NCBI GenBank assembly: GCA_963730735.1
Contig: CAVSSX010000012.1
Coordinates: forward strand, 186,001-250,000
Origin: CAVSSX01 sp963730735
GTDB taxonomy: Bacteria > Actinomycetota > Acidimicrobiia > Acidimicrobiales > RAAP-2
Reading direction: 5' to 3'
DNA length: 64,000 bases
Shown here: positions 8,553 to 16,934 of the stretch, piece by piece
How positions within the stretch are numbered: position 1 is the stretch's first letter
How the letters are laid out: the number at the start of each line of letters is the position of its first letter
Notes under the pieces: generated by a model
The model's database searches: none
Told to the model about the DNA's origin: nothing
Seen by the model: only the letters and a program-made list of their open reading frames with translations
Translations under genes and position numbers: made by a program

Positions 8553-9335
8553 TCACGCCATGTGGTTGCCGCCGTTCACCCGGAGCACCTGGCCGGTCAT
8601 GAACTTCGAACGGGCCGACACCAAGAAGGCGATGGCCTCGGCGATCTCCTCGGGCTCGGCCCACCGACCGAGGGGGATGCCGTCGGTGATCTTGGCCGCC
8701 CGCCCGATCGGGCTCTCCGCGGCGTCGTCGTCGGGCGCCGGCCACGAGCGCGTCGGGCCGGGGGCCACCGTGTTCACCCGCACGGTGGGTGCGCCCTCCT
8801 TGGCCAACACACGGGTGAGCGACTGGATCCCGCCCTTGCTGGCGGCATAGGCGGCCATGCCGGCGTAGGGCAGCTCGGCCGCCCCCGAGGCGATGTTGAC
8901 GATCGAGCCACGGCCGGCGGCCAGCATCCGAGGGAGGGCGGCCCGGCAGACGTAGAAGACCCCGGTCAGGTTGGTGGTCAGGACGTCGGCCCAGAGCTCG
9001 TCGGTGGTGTCGTCGACGGTGGCCAAGGGGTAGATGCCGGCGATGTTGGCCAGGGCGTCGATCCGCCCGAACCGCTCGGCGGCGGCATCGACCAACGCCG
9101 CCACGCTGGTGCTCGAGCGCTGGTCGTACGGCACGGCCAGCACGTCGGCCCCGGCCGCCTCGGCCTCCTTGGCCACCTCGGCCAACGTCGCCTCGTTCAG
9201 GTCACCCAGCGTGAGCGAGGCCCCGGCGGCGGCGAACCGGAGGGCCGTGGCCCGCCCGATCCCGTGACCCGCTCCGGTGACCAGCACCGCCGTGCCGTCG
9301 AATTCCCCGTCGGACACTGCCCCGTCCACCACCAT
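8553..9335 (-). CDS. Short-chain dehydrogenase/reductase (SDR)
   Basis: A 260-residue classical SDR. VLVTGAGHGIGRA binds the dinucleotide (residues 18-30), ANIAG replaces NNAG at 96-100, and Ser150, Tyr163 and Lys167 (AAYAASKGG) form the catalytic set. Asp45 after the second strand (LTLGDLNE) suggests preference for NAD(H). The C-terminal region has the usual MTGQVLRVNGG. The ATG at 9335 follows GAGGGGGG. It lies 63 bp downstream of an enoyl-CoA hydratase on the same strand, which fits a 3-hydroxyacyl-CoA or related dehydrogenase; this assignment is from context only. Confidence 0.9.
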   Translation of the reverse strand: MVVDGAVSDGEFDGTAVLVTGAGHGIGRATALRFAAAGASLTLGDLNEATLAEVAKEAEAAGADVLAVPYDQRSSTSVAALVDAAAERFGRIDALANIAGIYPLATVDDTTDELWADVLTTNLTGVFYVCRAALPRMLAAGRGSIVNIASGAAELPYAGMAAYAASKGGIQSLTRVLAKEGAPTVRVNTVAPGPTRSWPAPDDDAAESPIGRAAKITDGIPLGRWAEPEEIAEAIAFLVSARSKFMTGQVLRVNGGNHMA

Positions 9336-9398
9336 GGTCCCCCCCTCTCGGCAGCCGTGGCCGCCCTTGTTCCCCCGGCGTCGGGGTCCGGCGAGCCC

Positions 9399-10229
9399 TC
9401 AGGCGCCGGGCGTCCGGAAGTCGGTGTGCTTGCTCCCGGTCCACTCCGGGGTCCGCCGCTCGAGGAACGACATGGCGCCCTCCTTGGCGTCGGGCTGACC
9501 GACCAGGAACTGGAACCCCTCGCGCTCCTCGGCCCGGGCGGCGTCGCGGTCGCCGGTCAGGAGGTACTCGTAGAAGAGCCGCTTGGTCATCCCGACGGCG
9601 GCCGGCGCGGTGTTGGCGGCGATGTCCCGGGCGATCTCCATGGTCGCCGGGAGCACCTCGGCCGCCGGCAGCGCCCGGGACACCAGCCCGAGCTCGGCCG
9701 CCTCGGTCCCGAGGAACGTGCGCCCCGAGAGCAGGAGCTCGAGGGCCCGGGAGGTGCCGATGGCCCGGCTGAGGAGCCAGAGCGAGTTGGCCTCGGGGAG
9801 GATGCCCCGGCGGGTGAAGACGAAGCCGAGCTTGGCCTCCTCGGCGGCGATCCGGATGTCCCACTGCAGGGCGTAGGTCAGTCCCACCCCGACGGCGTGC
9901 CCGTTGATGGCCGCCAGGATCGGGGTCGACAGCTCCCAGGGCGAGATCGACGACGCCGAGGGCCCGATGTCGTCGGCCGGGCCGCCGGCCCCGGTGAAGG
10001 TCGTCTGCTCGGGGTCGAGGGCGGCCCCGGCGCAGAACGCCCGACCGGCCCCGGTCACCACGATCGCCCGGACCGCCTCGTCGGCGTCGGAGGTCACCAG
10101 GGCGTGACCCAACTCGAGGCCCATGCGGGCGTTCAGCGTGTTGAGCTGCTCGGGCCGGTTGAACGTGATCAGGGCCACGCCGTCGGTGACCTCGTACAAC
10201 AAGGTCTCGTACTGCTGGTCACCGGCCAT
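9399..10229 (-). CDS. Enoyl-CoA hydratase/isomerase (crotonase) family protein
   Basis: A 276-residue crotonase. GAGRAFCAGAALD forms the CoA-ester oxyanion loop near residues 60-72, and INGHAVGVGLTYALQWDIRIA follows. The first catalytic glutamate position of classic hydratase is not Glu, while GILPEANSLW keeps a Glu at the second. This pattern is common in isomerase- or lyase-type crotonases as well as hydratases, so the reaction is unclear. The ATG at 10229 follows GGGGAGGG. It is transcribed divergently from the thiolase-like gene at 10377, with a shared 147-bp promoter region holding a repeated operator-like motif. Confidence 0.88.
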   Translation of the reverse strand: MAGDQQYETLLYEVTDGVALITFNRPEQLNTLNARMGLELGHALVTSDADEAVRAIVVTGAGRAFCAGAALDPEQTTFTGAGGPADDIGPSASSISPWELSTPILAAINGHAVGVGLTYALQWDIRIAAEEAKLGFVFTRRGILPEANSLWLLSRAIGTSRALELLLSGRTFLGTEAAELGLVSRALPAAEVLPATMEIARDIAANTAPAAVGMTKRLFYEYLLTGDRDAARAEEREGFQFLVGQPDAKEGAMSFLERRTPEWTGSKHTDFRTPGA

Positions 10230-10337
10230 CGTGGCTGCCCTCCCCTGTCCTGCGCTCGCCCCGGCGTGCCCGATCGGCCGGAGGGCATCGCCCGAACGAC
10301 CGGATGAGACACCACTGTCAGGTCATGGATAGTGTAA

Positions 10338-10351
10338 CCCCCGACCGTTTG
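10338..10351. promoter_or_regulatory. Degenerate copy of the CAACCGrTCGTTTG element
   Basis: CCCCCGACCGTTTG matches the better copies at 36660-36673 and 57759-57772 at 11 and 10-11 of 14 positions. It sits in the divergent promoter between a crotonase and a thiolase-like gene, the same setting as the other copies. This is the weakest of the three. Confidence 0.35.
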
Positions 10352-10376
10352 GCAGTACCGGGGGAGGGTTCCATCA

Positions 10377-11586
10377 GTGCCTGATCATCAATGGGCTCGG
10401 GGTTCGGCGGCCATTGTCGGCGCCGCCGACATCGTGTCACCCACCGGCGAAATCGAGGGCACGCCCCGGGCCATCGAGATGGCGGTGATCAAAGAGGCGC
10501 TCGACGACGCCGGGCTGACCATCGCCGACGTCGACGGGGTGGCCTCGTGCACCGGCGGGCTCTTCATGCCCTCGGTCGAGCTGGCCGAGTACCTCGGCGT
10601 CCAGGCCAGCTGGACCGACGCCACCCAGACCGGTGGCTCGAGCTTCGAGATCATGGTCGAGCACGCCGCCGCGGCCATCCAGCTCGGGCATGGCCGACGT
10701 CGTGGTGGTCAGCTACGTGAGCACGCCCCGGTCGAACGCCAAGCGGGGCGGCCGGGGCTTCTCGGGGGCCGCCGGCCAGGCCGACGCCGCCGCCGCCGGG
10801 GTGGTCGCCCCCCGGCTCGAGTGGGAGATGCCGTTCGGCATGCAGTCGCCGGTCGGCGCCTACGCCCTGGCGGCCAGCCGGCACCAGGCGCTCTACGGCA
10901 CGACGCCCGAGCAGATGGCCCAGATCGCGGTCGACACCCGGGCCTGGGCGGCCCTCAACCCCAAGGCCCGCTACCGGACGCCGCTCACCATCGACGACGT
11001 GCTGGCCTCGCCCATGGTGGCCTCGCCGCTCCACCGCTTCGACTGCTGCCTCGTCACCGACGGCGCTGGCGCCATCGTGCTGACCAGTGCCGAGCGGGCC
11101 CGGAGCCTGCGCCGACCCCCGGCCTACGTGCTCGGGGCGTCGTCGGCCCACAGCCACCAGATGATCAGCCAGATGCCCGAGGTCACGGTGACCGCCGGCT
11201 CGGTGTCCGGGCCGGCCGCCTTCGAGCTGGCCGGGCTCACCCCGTCCGACGTCGACGTGGCCGAGCTCTACGACTCGTTCACCATCACCGTCCTGCTGGC
11301 CCTGGAGGACCTGGGGTTCTGCAAGAAGGGCGAGGGCGGGGCCTTCGTCGAGGACGGGAAGCTCGGACCGGGCGGGGCCTTCCCGGCCCAGACCTCGGGC
11401 GGCGGACTCTCCTACACCCACCCGGGCATGTTCGGCATGTTCCTCCTGGTGGAGGCGACCCGCCAGCTGCAGGGCACGGCCGGCGACCGCCAGGTGGCCG
11501 GGGCCGAGGTGGCCGTGGCCCACGGGGTCGGCGGCGTCCTCTCGGCCACATCCACCATCGTGCTCGGAACGGAGGCGACGCTATGA
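10377..11586 (+). CDS. Thiolase-like protein, probable CoA-ester aldolase (frameshifted)
   Basis: About 402 residues once an apparent extra G in GGG at 10686-10688 is removed; before it the frame reads EHAAAAIQLG and after it MADVVVVSYVSTPRS. GTG start after GGGGGAGGG. It has the thiolase-superfamily fold, but where thiolases carry the nucleophilic Cys it reads QTGGSSFE, with no Cys. It retains AELYDSFT and a GGGLSYTHPG segment. It overlaps the DUF35 gene by ATGA. Family knowledge: Ltp2-type thiolase homologues paired with DUF35 proteins are retro-aldolases of steroid side chains. Inference: this is a similar carbon-carbon lyase on a CoA ester of unknown identity. Confidence 0.8.
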
Positions 11587-11985
11587 GCCGGCCCACACTG
11601 CTCGAGTCCGAGGAGGCCGCTCCGTTCTGGGAGGGCACCCGGTCCAAGACCCTGCTGCTCCCCTGGTGCACCGAGTGCGAGCAGGCCTTCTGGTACCCGA
11701 GGCCGGCCTGCCCCCGGTGCCTGTCGACGGCCATCGAGTGGCGGCCGGCGTCGGGCGACGCCACCGTCTACGCCGTCAGCGTCCAGCACAACGCCGCCCT
11801 GCCTCAGTTCAAGGACCTGGTGCCCTACGTCGTGGTGCTGGTCGACCTCGACGAAGGGGTCCGCATGATGAGCAACGTCGTGGGCACCGAGCCCGACGCC
11901 GTCGCCGTCGGCCAGCGGGTCACGGGTGCGCTGGGAACCGGTCGAGGACGGCCGGAACCTGGTCACCTTCGAGCCCGCCGGCTAG
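11583..11985 (+). CDS. DUF35 zinc-ribbon/OB-fold protein (frameshifted near its end)
   Basis: About 134 residues. Cys29, Cys32, Cys43 and Cys46 (C-x2-C-x10-C-x2-C) make a rubredoxin-like zinc ribbon, followed by an OB-fold with VYAVSVQHN and VPYVVVLVDLDEGVRMMSNVV. After GQRV the frame breaks at GGG 11924-11926. Removing one G restores VRWEPVEDGRNLVTFEPAG and a TAG at 11983. Such proteins bind thiolase-like partners and contribute to CoA-ester binding. The ATGA overlap with the upstream gene implies coupled synthesis of a two-subunit enzyme. Confidence 0.82.
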
Positions 11986-12084
11986 CACCACCGGGCCGGC
12001 CGGGCCGGCCGGCAACGATCACCGCAGCACAACCGACACCACCACCGCAGCAGCACCACCAATCGACACGGAGGGGAATTCGAC

Positions 12085-12996
12085 ATGGCACAGATCGACG
12101 AAGGACGCGTAGCGGTCGTCACCGGCGCCGGCCGGGGCATCGGCCGGGGGCACGCCCTCGAGTTGGCCCGTCAGGGCGCCAAGGTGGTCGTGAACGACCT
12201 CGGGGGCGAGACCGACGGCAGCTCCCCGTCGATCACGGCCGCCCAGGAAGTCGTGAACGAGATCACGGCGGCCGGCGGCGAGGCGGTCGTCAACGGCGAC
12301 GACATCTCGACCGGGGCCGGCGCCGAGCGCCTGATCCAACAGGCCATCGACACCTTCGGCACCATCGACATCGTCGTCAACAACGCCGGCATCCTGCGGG
12401 ACCGGGTCGTGATCAACCTGACCGAGGAGGACTGGGACGCCGTCCTGGCCGTCCACCTGAAGGGCACCTTCCTCACCGCCCGCACGGCCGCCCGCTACTG
12501 GCGGGAGAAGGCCAAGGCCGGCGAGGAGAACGACGCCCGGATCATCAACACGTCGTCGGTCTCGGGCCTCTTCGGCAACGTGGGCCAGAGCAACTACGGG
12601 GCGGCCAAGGCCGGCATCGCCGCCTTCACCATCATTTCCTCGATCGAGTTCGCCCGCTACGGGATCACGGTCAACGCCATCTCCCCCTCGGCCCGGACGC
12701 GGATGATCACGCCTCGCGGCCAGGAGCGCATGAGCGCCTCGGCCGAGGGCGGCTTCGACACCTACGCCGCCGAGAACGTCGCCCCGCTGGTGGCCTGGCT
12801 GGCCAGCCCGTTCTCGAAGGACGTCACCGGCCGGGTCTTCAACGTGTCCGGGGGCCGCATCAGCGTCCTCGAGGGCTGGCACGAGGGGCCGACCGTGGAC
12901 AAGGGCGAGCGTTGGGAGCCGGCCGACCTGACGGCGGTGGTCCCGGACCTGGTGGCCCAGGCAGCGCCGAACGTCGACCTGCGCGGCGGCTCCTGA
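12085..12996 (+). CDS. SDR, (3R)-hydroxyacyl-CoA dehydrogenase type
   Basis: A 303-residue SDR resembling the dehydrogenase part of peroxisomal multifunctional enzyme type 2 (17-beta-HSD4). VVTGAGRGIGRGHALELARQG starts the Rossmann fold, NDLGG after the second strand favours NAD, NNAG is at 99-102, and Ser158-159, Tyr171 and Lys175 are catalytic. The longer loop at 41-50 and C-terminal extension after residue 250 are typical of this subgroup. It follows the thiolase-like/DUF35 pair by 99 bp. It would oxidise the 3-hydroxyacyl-CoA made by an (R)-hydratase such as the MaoC pair at 6.4-7.4 kb. Confidence 0.88.
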   Translation: MAQIDEGRVAVVTGAGRGIGRGHALELARQGAKVVVNDLGGETDGSSPSITAAQEVVNEITAAGGEAVVNGDDISTGAGAERLIQQAIDTFGTIDIVVNNAGILRDRVVINLTEEDWDAVLAVHLKGTFLTARTAARYWREKAKAGEENDARIINTSSVSGLFGNVGQSNYGAAKAGIAAFTIISSIEFARYGITVNAISPSARTRMITPRGQERMSASAEGGFDTYAAENVAPLVAWLASPFSKDVTGRVFNVSGGRISVLEGWHEGPTVDKGERWEPADLTAVVPDLVAQAAPNVDLRGGS

Positions 12997-13003
12997 GCCC
13001 CTC

Positions 13004-13026
13004 GGGCCGGCGGCACCCGCCGGCCC
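13004..13026. terminator. Hairpin between convergent genes
   Basis: A perfect 10-bp stem, GGGCCGGCGG (13004-13013) with CCGCCGGCCC (13017-13026), surrounds a 3-nt loop between the SDR stop (12996) and the TetR stop (13059). It is a likely bidirectional terminator. Confidence 0.7.
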
Positions 13027-13058
13027 GCCAGCCGCGATGACGACGGCGGCGCCCGGGG

Positions 13059-13778
13059 TCAGACCCGTTCGGCGCCGAAGATCGAACGCTGGATGAATTC
13101 GGCCAGGCTGGCCGCCAGCTCCTCGGTGCTGACCAGCAGCTGACCACGGAACATCGTCCGGTTCGCCCCCTCGATCAAGGCGTAGAAGGACAGGGCGGCG
13201 ATCTGGGGGTCGATGCCGCTCGCCCCGACCGACCGGATCCGCTCGGCGAACACCAACGTGTTGCGGCCCAGGCTCTCGAGCAGGTTCGACCCGGCGGTCG
13301 CCCGGTCGTCGGCACTCAGGGCCTCGCTGACCGCCTGGAGCATGGCCCCGTGGACCTGGAACGTCCGGCAGACCCGCACCAGCCACTGGTCGAGGTCCTC
13401 CAGCCCGGCCGGGCCGGGTTGCAGGACCGGGATGGCGGCCAGCGCCGGCTCGAGGTCGCTGATCACGTCGGTCATCGCCGCGTACAGCAGGTCGTCCTTG
13501 TCGGCGAAGTGGAGGTAGACGGTACCGTGCGCCGTCCCGGCCCGCTTGGCGATCCGGGCCATGCTGGCGCCGTGGTAGCCGTAGGAGCCGAACTCGGCCA
13601 CGGCGGCATCGAGGAGTTTGGCGATGGTGCGGCGCCCGTGGGCCCGGGTCGTCCGGCTGGCGACGGTCAGGCTCCATCGGCCCGACTCGTCGGCGGCGGG
13701 TTCGTCGACCTCGGGGATCCCGGGCGGGGCCTTCGGGCTCACCGGGACCCCGGGGCGGCGGCGCGACAGCACCGGCAT
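13059..13778 (-). CDS. TetR-family transcriptional regulator
   Basis: About 239 residues from the ATG at 13778, which has CGAGG six bases upstream. ATGs at 13814 and 13880 would only add a disordered tail. The N-terminal helix-turn-helix reads MARIAKRAGTAHGTVYLHFADKDDLL, the canonical TetR DNA-binding pattern; the C-terminal half should bind a ligand, often an acyl-CoA in this setting. It lies just downstream of, and on the same strand as, two acyl-CoA dehydrogenase genes. It may therefore be co-transcribed and control that operon through the inverted repeat at 16172-16186. That link is inference. Confidence 0.9.
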   Translation of the reverse strand: MPVLSRRRPGVPVSPKAPPGIPEVDEPAADESGRWSLTVASRTTRAHGRRTIAKLLDAAVAEFGSYGYHGASMARIAKRAGTAHGTVYLHFADKDDLLYAAMTDVISDLEPALAAIPVLQPGPAGLEDLDQWLVRVCRTFQVHGAMLQAVSEALSADDRATAGSNLLESLGRNTLVFAERIRSVGASGIDPQIAALSFYALIEGANRTMFRGQLLVSTEELAASLAEFIQRSIFGAERV

Positions 13779-13908
13779 CGTCGACCTCGACCCGAGCCCC
13801 CCGCACCCCGTCATGGCCTCACGGCTCCCCTCGGCGGTGGCCCCACTCGCCGGGCCGGGAAGCGTCACCGCCCGCGGCATGGTCGACGGGGGCCACGGCC
13901 CGGTCCAG

Positions 13909-15081
13909 CTACCCAGCAGCGCGCGTGCGGGGCAGCCCGAGACCGCCCTCGGCGATGATGCTGCGGTGGATCTCGCTGGTGCCGGCGTAGATGCGCGTCA
14001 CCTGGCTGTGGCGGTAGGCGTGCTCGATGGCCGCCAGGTCCTCGTCACCCATCCCCCGTCCCCGGGCCAGCGTGGACGGCCCGAAGATGTCGAGCAGGTC
14101 GCTGGCCACCTTGGAGAAGGCCTCGGACGAGTAGACCTTGGCCATCGAGCCCTCGGCCAGCGGCCGCTGGCCGACCTGGTGCATCCACCCGGCCCGCATG
14201 CCGAGGAGGTCGGAGACCTCGATCTCGAGCGCGGCCTGGGACAGGCGGGCCCGCACGCTCGGGTCGTCGATGAGTCGGTGACCCTCGGCGTCGGGCGTCT
14301 GGGCCTCGCGGACCGCCACCTCCAGGATCTTCTCCATGTCGCCGGCGAAGCTGCCCGAGTGCTCGAGCTCGAGGGCGGCCGACGCCACCGACCAGCCTTG
14401 GTCCACCCCGCCCACCCTCAGGCTGTCGGGGATCCGGACGTCCTCGTAGGTGGTGATGTTGGTCCGCTCGCCGCCCAGGGTCTTGACCTCGGACACCGAG
14501 AACCCCGGCGTGGTGGTCGGCACCATGAAGATGGTGAGGCCCCGGTGCTTCTTCACCTCGGTGTTGGTCCGGGTGAGCAGGAACACGTAGTCGGCCACCT
14601 GGGACAGGGTGGTGAACATCTTCTCGCCGTTGATGACCCACTCGTCACCGTCGCGCACGGCCCGGGTCCGGGCGGCGGCGGCATCGGACCCCGAGTCGGG
14701 CTCGGTGTAGCCGAGGGCGATCACGACGTCGCCGCGCACGGCGGGCTTCATGATCGTCTCCTTCTGTTCGTCGGTACCGAACATCCGGAGCGTGGCGGCG
14801 ATGAGCATCGTCGTCCCGATGGCGTCCATCGGGGCCTCGGCCCGGCGCAGTTCCTGGTTGAGGGCGACCTGTTCCAGCCACCCCCGGCCACCACCGCCCT
14901 CCTCGACCGGCCAGCCGGCGGCGATCCAGCCCTTGGCCCCGAGGGCCCGGGCGAAGTCGCGGTCGTAGTAGGTGCCGGTGGCGGCCATCGTCTCGTGGAT
15001 GTCCGGCGTCAGGTGCTGGTCGAGGAATTCACGGGCCTCCTTGCGGAGTGCCTCGGCCTCGTCGCCAAGTTCGAAGTTCAT
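13909..15081 (-). CDS. Acyl-CoA dehydrogenase, FAD-binding subunit of a pair
   Basis: A 390-residue acyl-CoA dehydrogenase. The ATG at 15081 gives MNFELGDEAEALRKEAREFL. The flavin-binding motif YTEPDSGSD starts near residue 125, followed by WVINGEKMFTT. The region equivalent to the catalytic-Glu loop of medium-chain enzymes reads YAGTSEI, with Ala in place of Glu, so the base is elsewhere or supplied differently. It sits 16 bp after the gene for a second, divergent dehydrogenase subunit. The arrangement matches heteromeric alpha2beta2 dehydrogenases of steroid catabolism (for example ChsE1-ChsE2). It would introduce a 2,3-double bond into a bulky acyl-CoA. Confidence 0.9.
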   Translation of the reverse strand: MNFELGDEAEALRKEAREFLDQHLTPDIHETMAATGTYYDRDFARALGAKGWIAAGWPVEEGGGGRGWLEQVALNQELRRAEAPMDAIGTTMLIAATLRMFGTDEQKETIMKPAVRGDVVIALGYTEPDSGSDAAAARTRAVRDGDEWVINGEKMFTTLSQVADYVFLLTRTNTEVKKHRGLTIFMVPTTTPGFSVSEVKTLGGERTNITTYEDVRIPDSLRVGGVDQGWSVASAALELEHSGSFAGDMEKILEVAVREAQTPDAEGHRLIDDPSVRARLSQAALEIEVSDLLGMRAGWMHQVGQRPLAEGSMAKVYSSEAFSKVASDLLDIFGPSTLARGRGMGDEDLAAIEHAYRHSQVTRIYAGTSEIHRSIIAEGGLGLPRTRAAG

Positions 15082-15097
15082 CGTCGCTCCCTCTCTC

Positions 15098-16135
15098 TCA
15101 GGCGGCCGGACGGGACCCGGCGGGCCCCCACAGAAGATCGGCAATCCGCTCCAGCTCCTTGGCCCGGTCGCCCACCTGGAGCGACCACGCCTTGATCCGG
15201 CGGAAGAACAGCTGGATGTCGTACTCGAGCATGAACCCGTACCCACCGTGGAAGTGGAGCACCTCGTCGACGGCCTTCTCGGCCGACTGATCGGCGGCCA
15301 CGAAGGCGATCTGCAGGAGGGCCCGCCAACGGTCAGCCCGGACGTCCACGGCCCAGCCGGCCTTGTGGGTCGCCAGCTGCGCGCCGTCGAGCGCCGTGGC
15401 CGCGTCGGCCAGGCGGTGGGCGATCGTCTGGAAGGAGGCGATCGGCACCCCGAAGGCATGGCGCTCGGTGGTGTAGGCCACCCCGATCTCGATGGTGCGC
15501 TTGCCCGCCCCCACGAGGAGGGCGGCGGTCAGCCCACGCCACTCGAGCACGGCGTCGCCGAACAGCTCGATGGCTTCGGGGCCCGAGGCCAGCTCCACCA
15601 CGGTCGCCGACGTCGAGCGATCGGCCACCGACAGCGAACCGAGGTTGCGCGGGTACGGCGACGGCTCGTCACCTCGCACGGCGACCACCCGGTCGCCGTC
15701 CCGGGCCAGGACCACGTCGGCCACCGCGCCGGCGGGGACGAATCGCAGTGTCCCGCCGACCACCGGTCGGGGGCTGAGGGTCACCGGCTTCCCAGCCTCG
15801 AGGACCTCGGCCAGCAGCTCGGTGGCGGCCGGCGTGCCGAGGTTGGCCAGCAGCCGGGTGGCGGCGACCGCCTCGGCCAGCGGGACCGGGGCCAGGAAGG
15901 CCCCCAGCACCTCGTGGACCAGCAGGACGTCGAGGAAGAGGGCCCCGGCACCTCCGGCCGACTCGGGCAGGGCCATGTCGATCCCGCCCAGCTCCTGCAC
16001 CCGGGCCCACAGCGCCGGGGAGAACCCGGTGGCCTCGGACTCGCGGACGACTTCGGGGTCGCACTCGCGCTCGAGCAGGGACCGATAGGCCGCCTGCAGC
16101 TGTTCCTGCTCATCTGAGAGCCCGAGATCGAACAA
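15098..16135 (-). CDS. Acyl-CoA dehydrogenase, partner subunit
   Basis: A 345-residue dehydrogenase homologue. A TTG start at 16135 is preferred because GGAGGAGG lies seven bases upstream and family homology begins there (FDLGLSDEQEQLQ); an ATG at 16180 would add 15 low-complexity residues. The TEPxSGSD flavin motif of its partner is absent, while TTERHAFGVPIASFQ and HFHGGYGFMLEYDIQLFFRR are kept. This division of motifs between adjacent genes is the hallmark of alpha2beta2 acyl-CoA dehydrogenases. It is likely inactive alone. An inverted repeat 36 bp upstream may be its operator. Confidence 0.86.
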   Translation of the reverse strand: MFDLGLSDEQEQLQAAYRSLLERECDPEVVRESEATGFSPALWARVQELGGIDMALPESAGGAGALFLDVLLVHEVLGAFLAPVPLAEAVAATRLLANLGTPAATELLAEVLEAGKPVTLSPRPVVGGTLRFVPAGAVADVVLARDGDRVVAVRGDEPSPYPRNLGSLSVADRSTSATVVELASGPEAIELFGDAVLEWRGLTAALLVGAGKRTIEIGVAYTTERHAFGVPIASFQTIAHRLADAATALDGAQLATHKAGWAVDVRADRWRALLQIAFVAADQSAEKAVDEVLHFHGGYGFMLEYDIQLFFRRIKAWSLQVGDRAKELERIADLLWGPAGSRPAA

Positions 16136-16170
16136 CGCCCCTCCTCCACTCGCTCCCGCGAGCATACCGA

Positions 16171-16188
16171 AACGTGACATTCACGTCT
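16171..16188. promoter_or_regulatory. Inverted-repeat operator upstream of the dehydrogenase pair
   Basis: ACGTGA-CAT-TCACGT is a perfect 6-bp inverted repeat at 16172-16186. The surrounding 18 bp (AACGTGACATTCACGTCT) match 31772-31789 at 14 positions. Both copies lie 36-38 bp before the start codon of a beta-oxidation gene and in the same orientation. A TetR-type regulator, perhaps the one at 13059, could bind both. Confidence 0.5.
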
Positions 16189-16340
16189 ATCAACCGCCGG
16201 ACAACGCCCAGGTCCAGGCGACACGGCCAGTCCAACGGAGTCGCGCCGCCAACGACGGCGATGGAACGTCGTCGTCAGGTTGGCTAGCGTCCCGGTACCC
16301 GGGCGCGACGCGTCGTGGGTCAGCGGGGGGAGGGTCGACG

Positions 16341-16763
16341 ATGCGGCGATGGGAGCTGGACGCCCGGGAGCAGATCCGGGTCCTGGTGGCGCAGTACAAC
16401 GGCTTCGGCGACCGGGGGAAGGTGACCGAGCTGGCCGAGCTGTTCGCCCCCGACGGCGTCCTCGAGATCCATGCCGGGCCGGCCAACGCCGGACCGGCGG
16501 CCATCGTGGCCTACCTGTCCAACGTGGTCTCGGACAACACCGCCGGCGGCACCTACTGGCGTCACTTCGTGGCCACCCACAACGTGGAAGTGACCGATCG
16601 GCGCCAGGCCACCGGCACGGCCTACTTCCAGGTGCTCGACGACGACGGACTGGACCACTGGGGCCGCTACCGAGACCGCTACCGCCGGGACGCCTCGGGT
16701 CGCTGGCGCTTTGCTCACCGGCTGGTCCGGATCGACGGTCGCACCGAAGCCCTCCCGGGATGA
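16341..16763 (+). CDS. SnoaL/NTF2-like fold protein
   Basis: A 140-residue cone-shaped alpha+beta protein. It opens with ELDAREQIRVLVAQYNGFGDRG, then LAELFAPDGVLEI, with the FRHFVATHNVEV-like strand (WRHFVATHNVEV) and DRYRRDASGRWRFAHRLVRID near the end, the usual SnoaL_4 pattern. Such proteins are small isomerases, dehydratases or lyases of ring and lipid pathways, or merely binding proteins. The ATG at 16341 follows GGGGGAGGG. It is divergent from the dehydrogenase pair and followed by a tandem repeat and an LLM oxidoreductase gene. The exact reaction is unknown. Confidence 0.82.
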   Translation: MRRWELDAREQIRVLVAQYNGFGDRGKVTELAELFAPDGVLEIHAGPANAGPAAIVAYLSNVVSDNTAGGTYWRHFVATHNVEVTDRRQATGTAYFQVLDDDGLDHWGRYRDRYRRDASGRWRFAHRLVRIDGRTEALPG

Positions 16764-16813
16764 GGCGCCAACCCGATCTGTGCCACGATCTCCGTCCGTC
16801 CCTCTGCCCACCG

Positions 16814-16888
16814 TCTCGCGGCACGCCGTCTCGCGGCGCACCCTCTCGCCGAACACCTTCTCGCCGAACACCTTCTCGCTGAACACCG
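16814..16888. repeat. Five 15-bp tandem repeats
   Basis: Five head-to-tail units beginning TCTCGC fill most of the 171-bp gap between the SnoaL-like gene and the LLM gene. Units three and four are identical (TCTCGCCGAACACCT); one, two and five differ by a few bases. A partial sixth copy precedes them. The unit length is a multiple of three, but no start codon or ribosome site supports translation on either strand. Confidence 0.75.
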
Positions 16889-16934
16889 TCATCCGACGCC
16901 GCCCACCGGCGGCACCGAACCCCTGGGGGGAACC

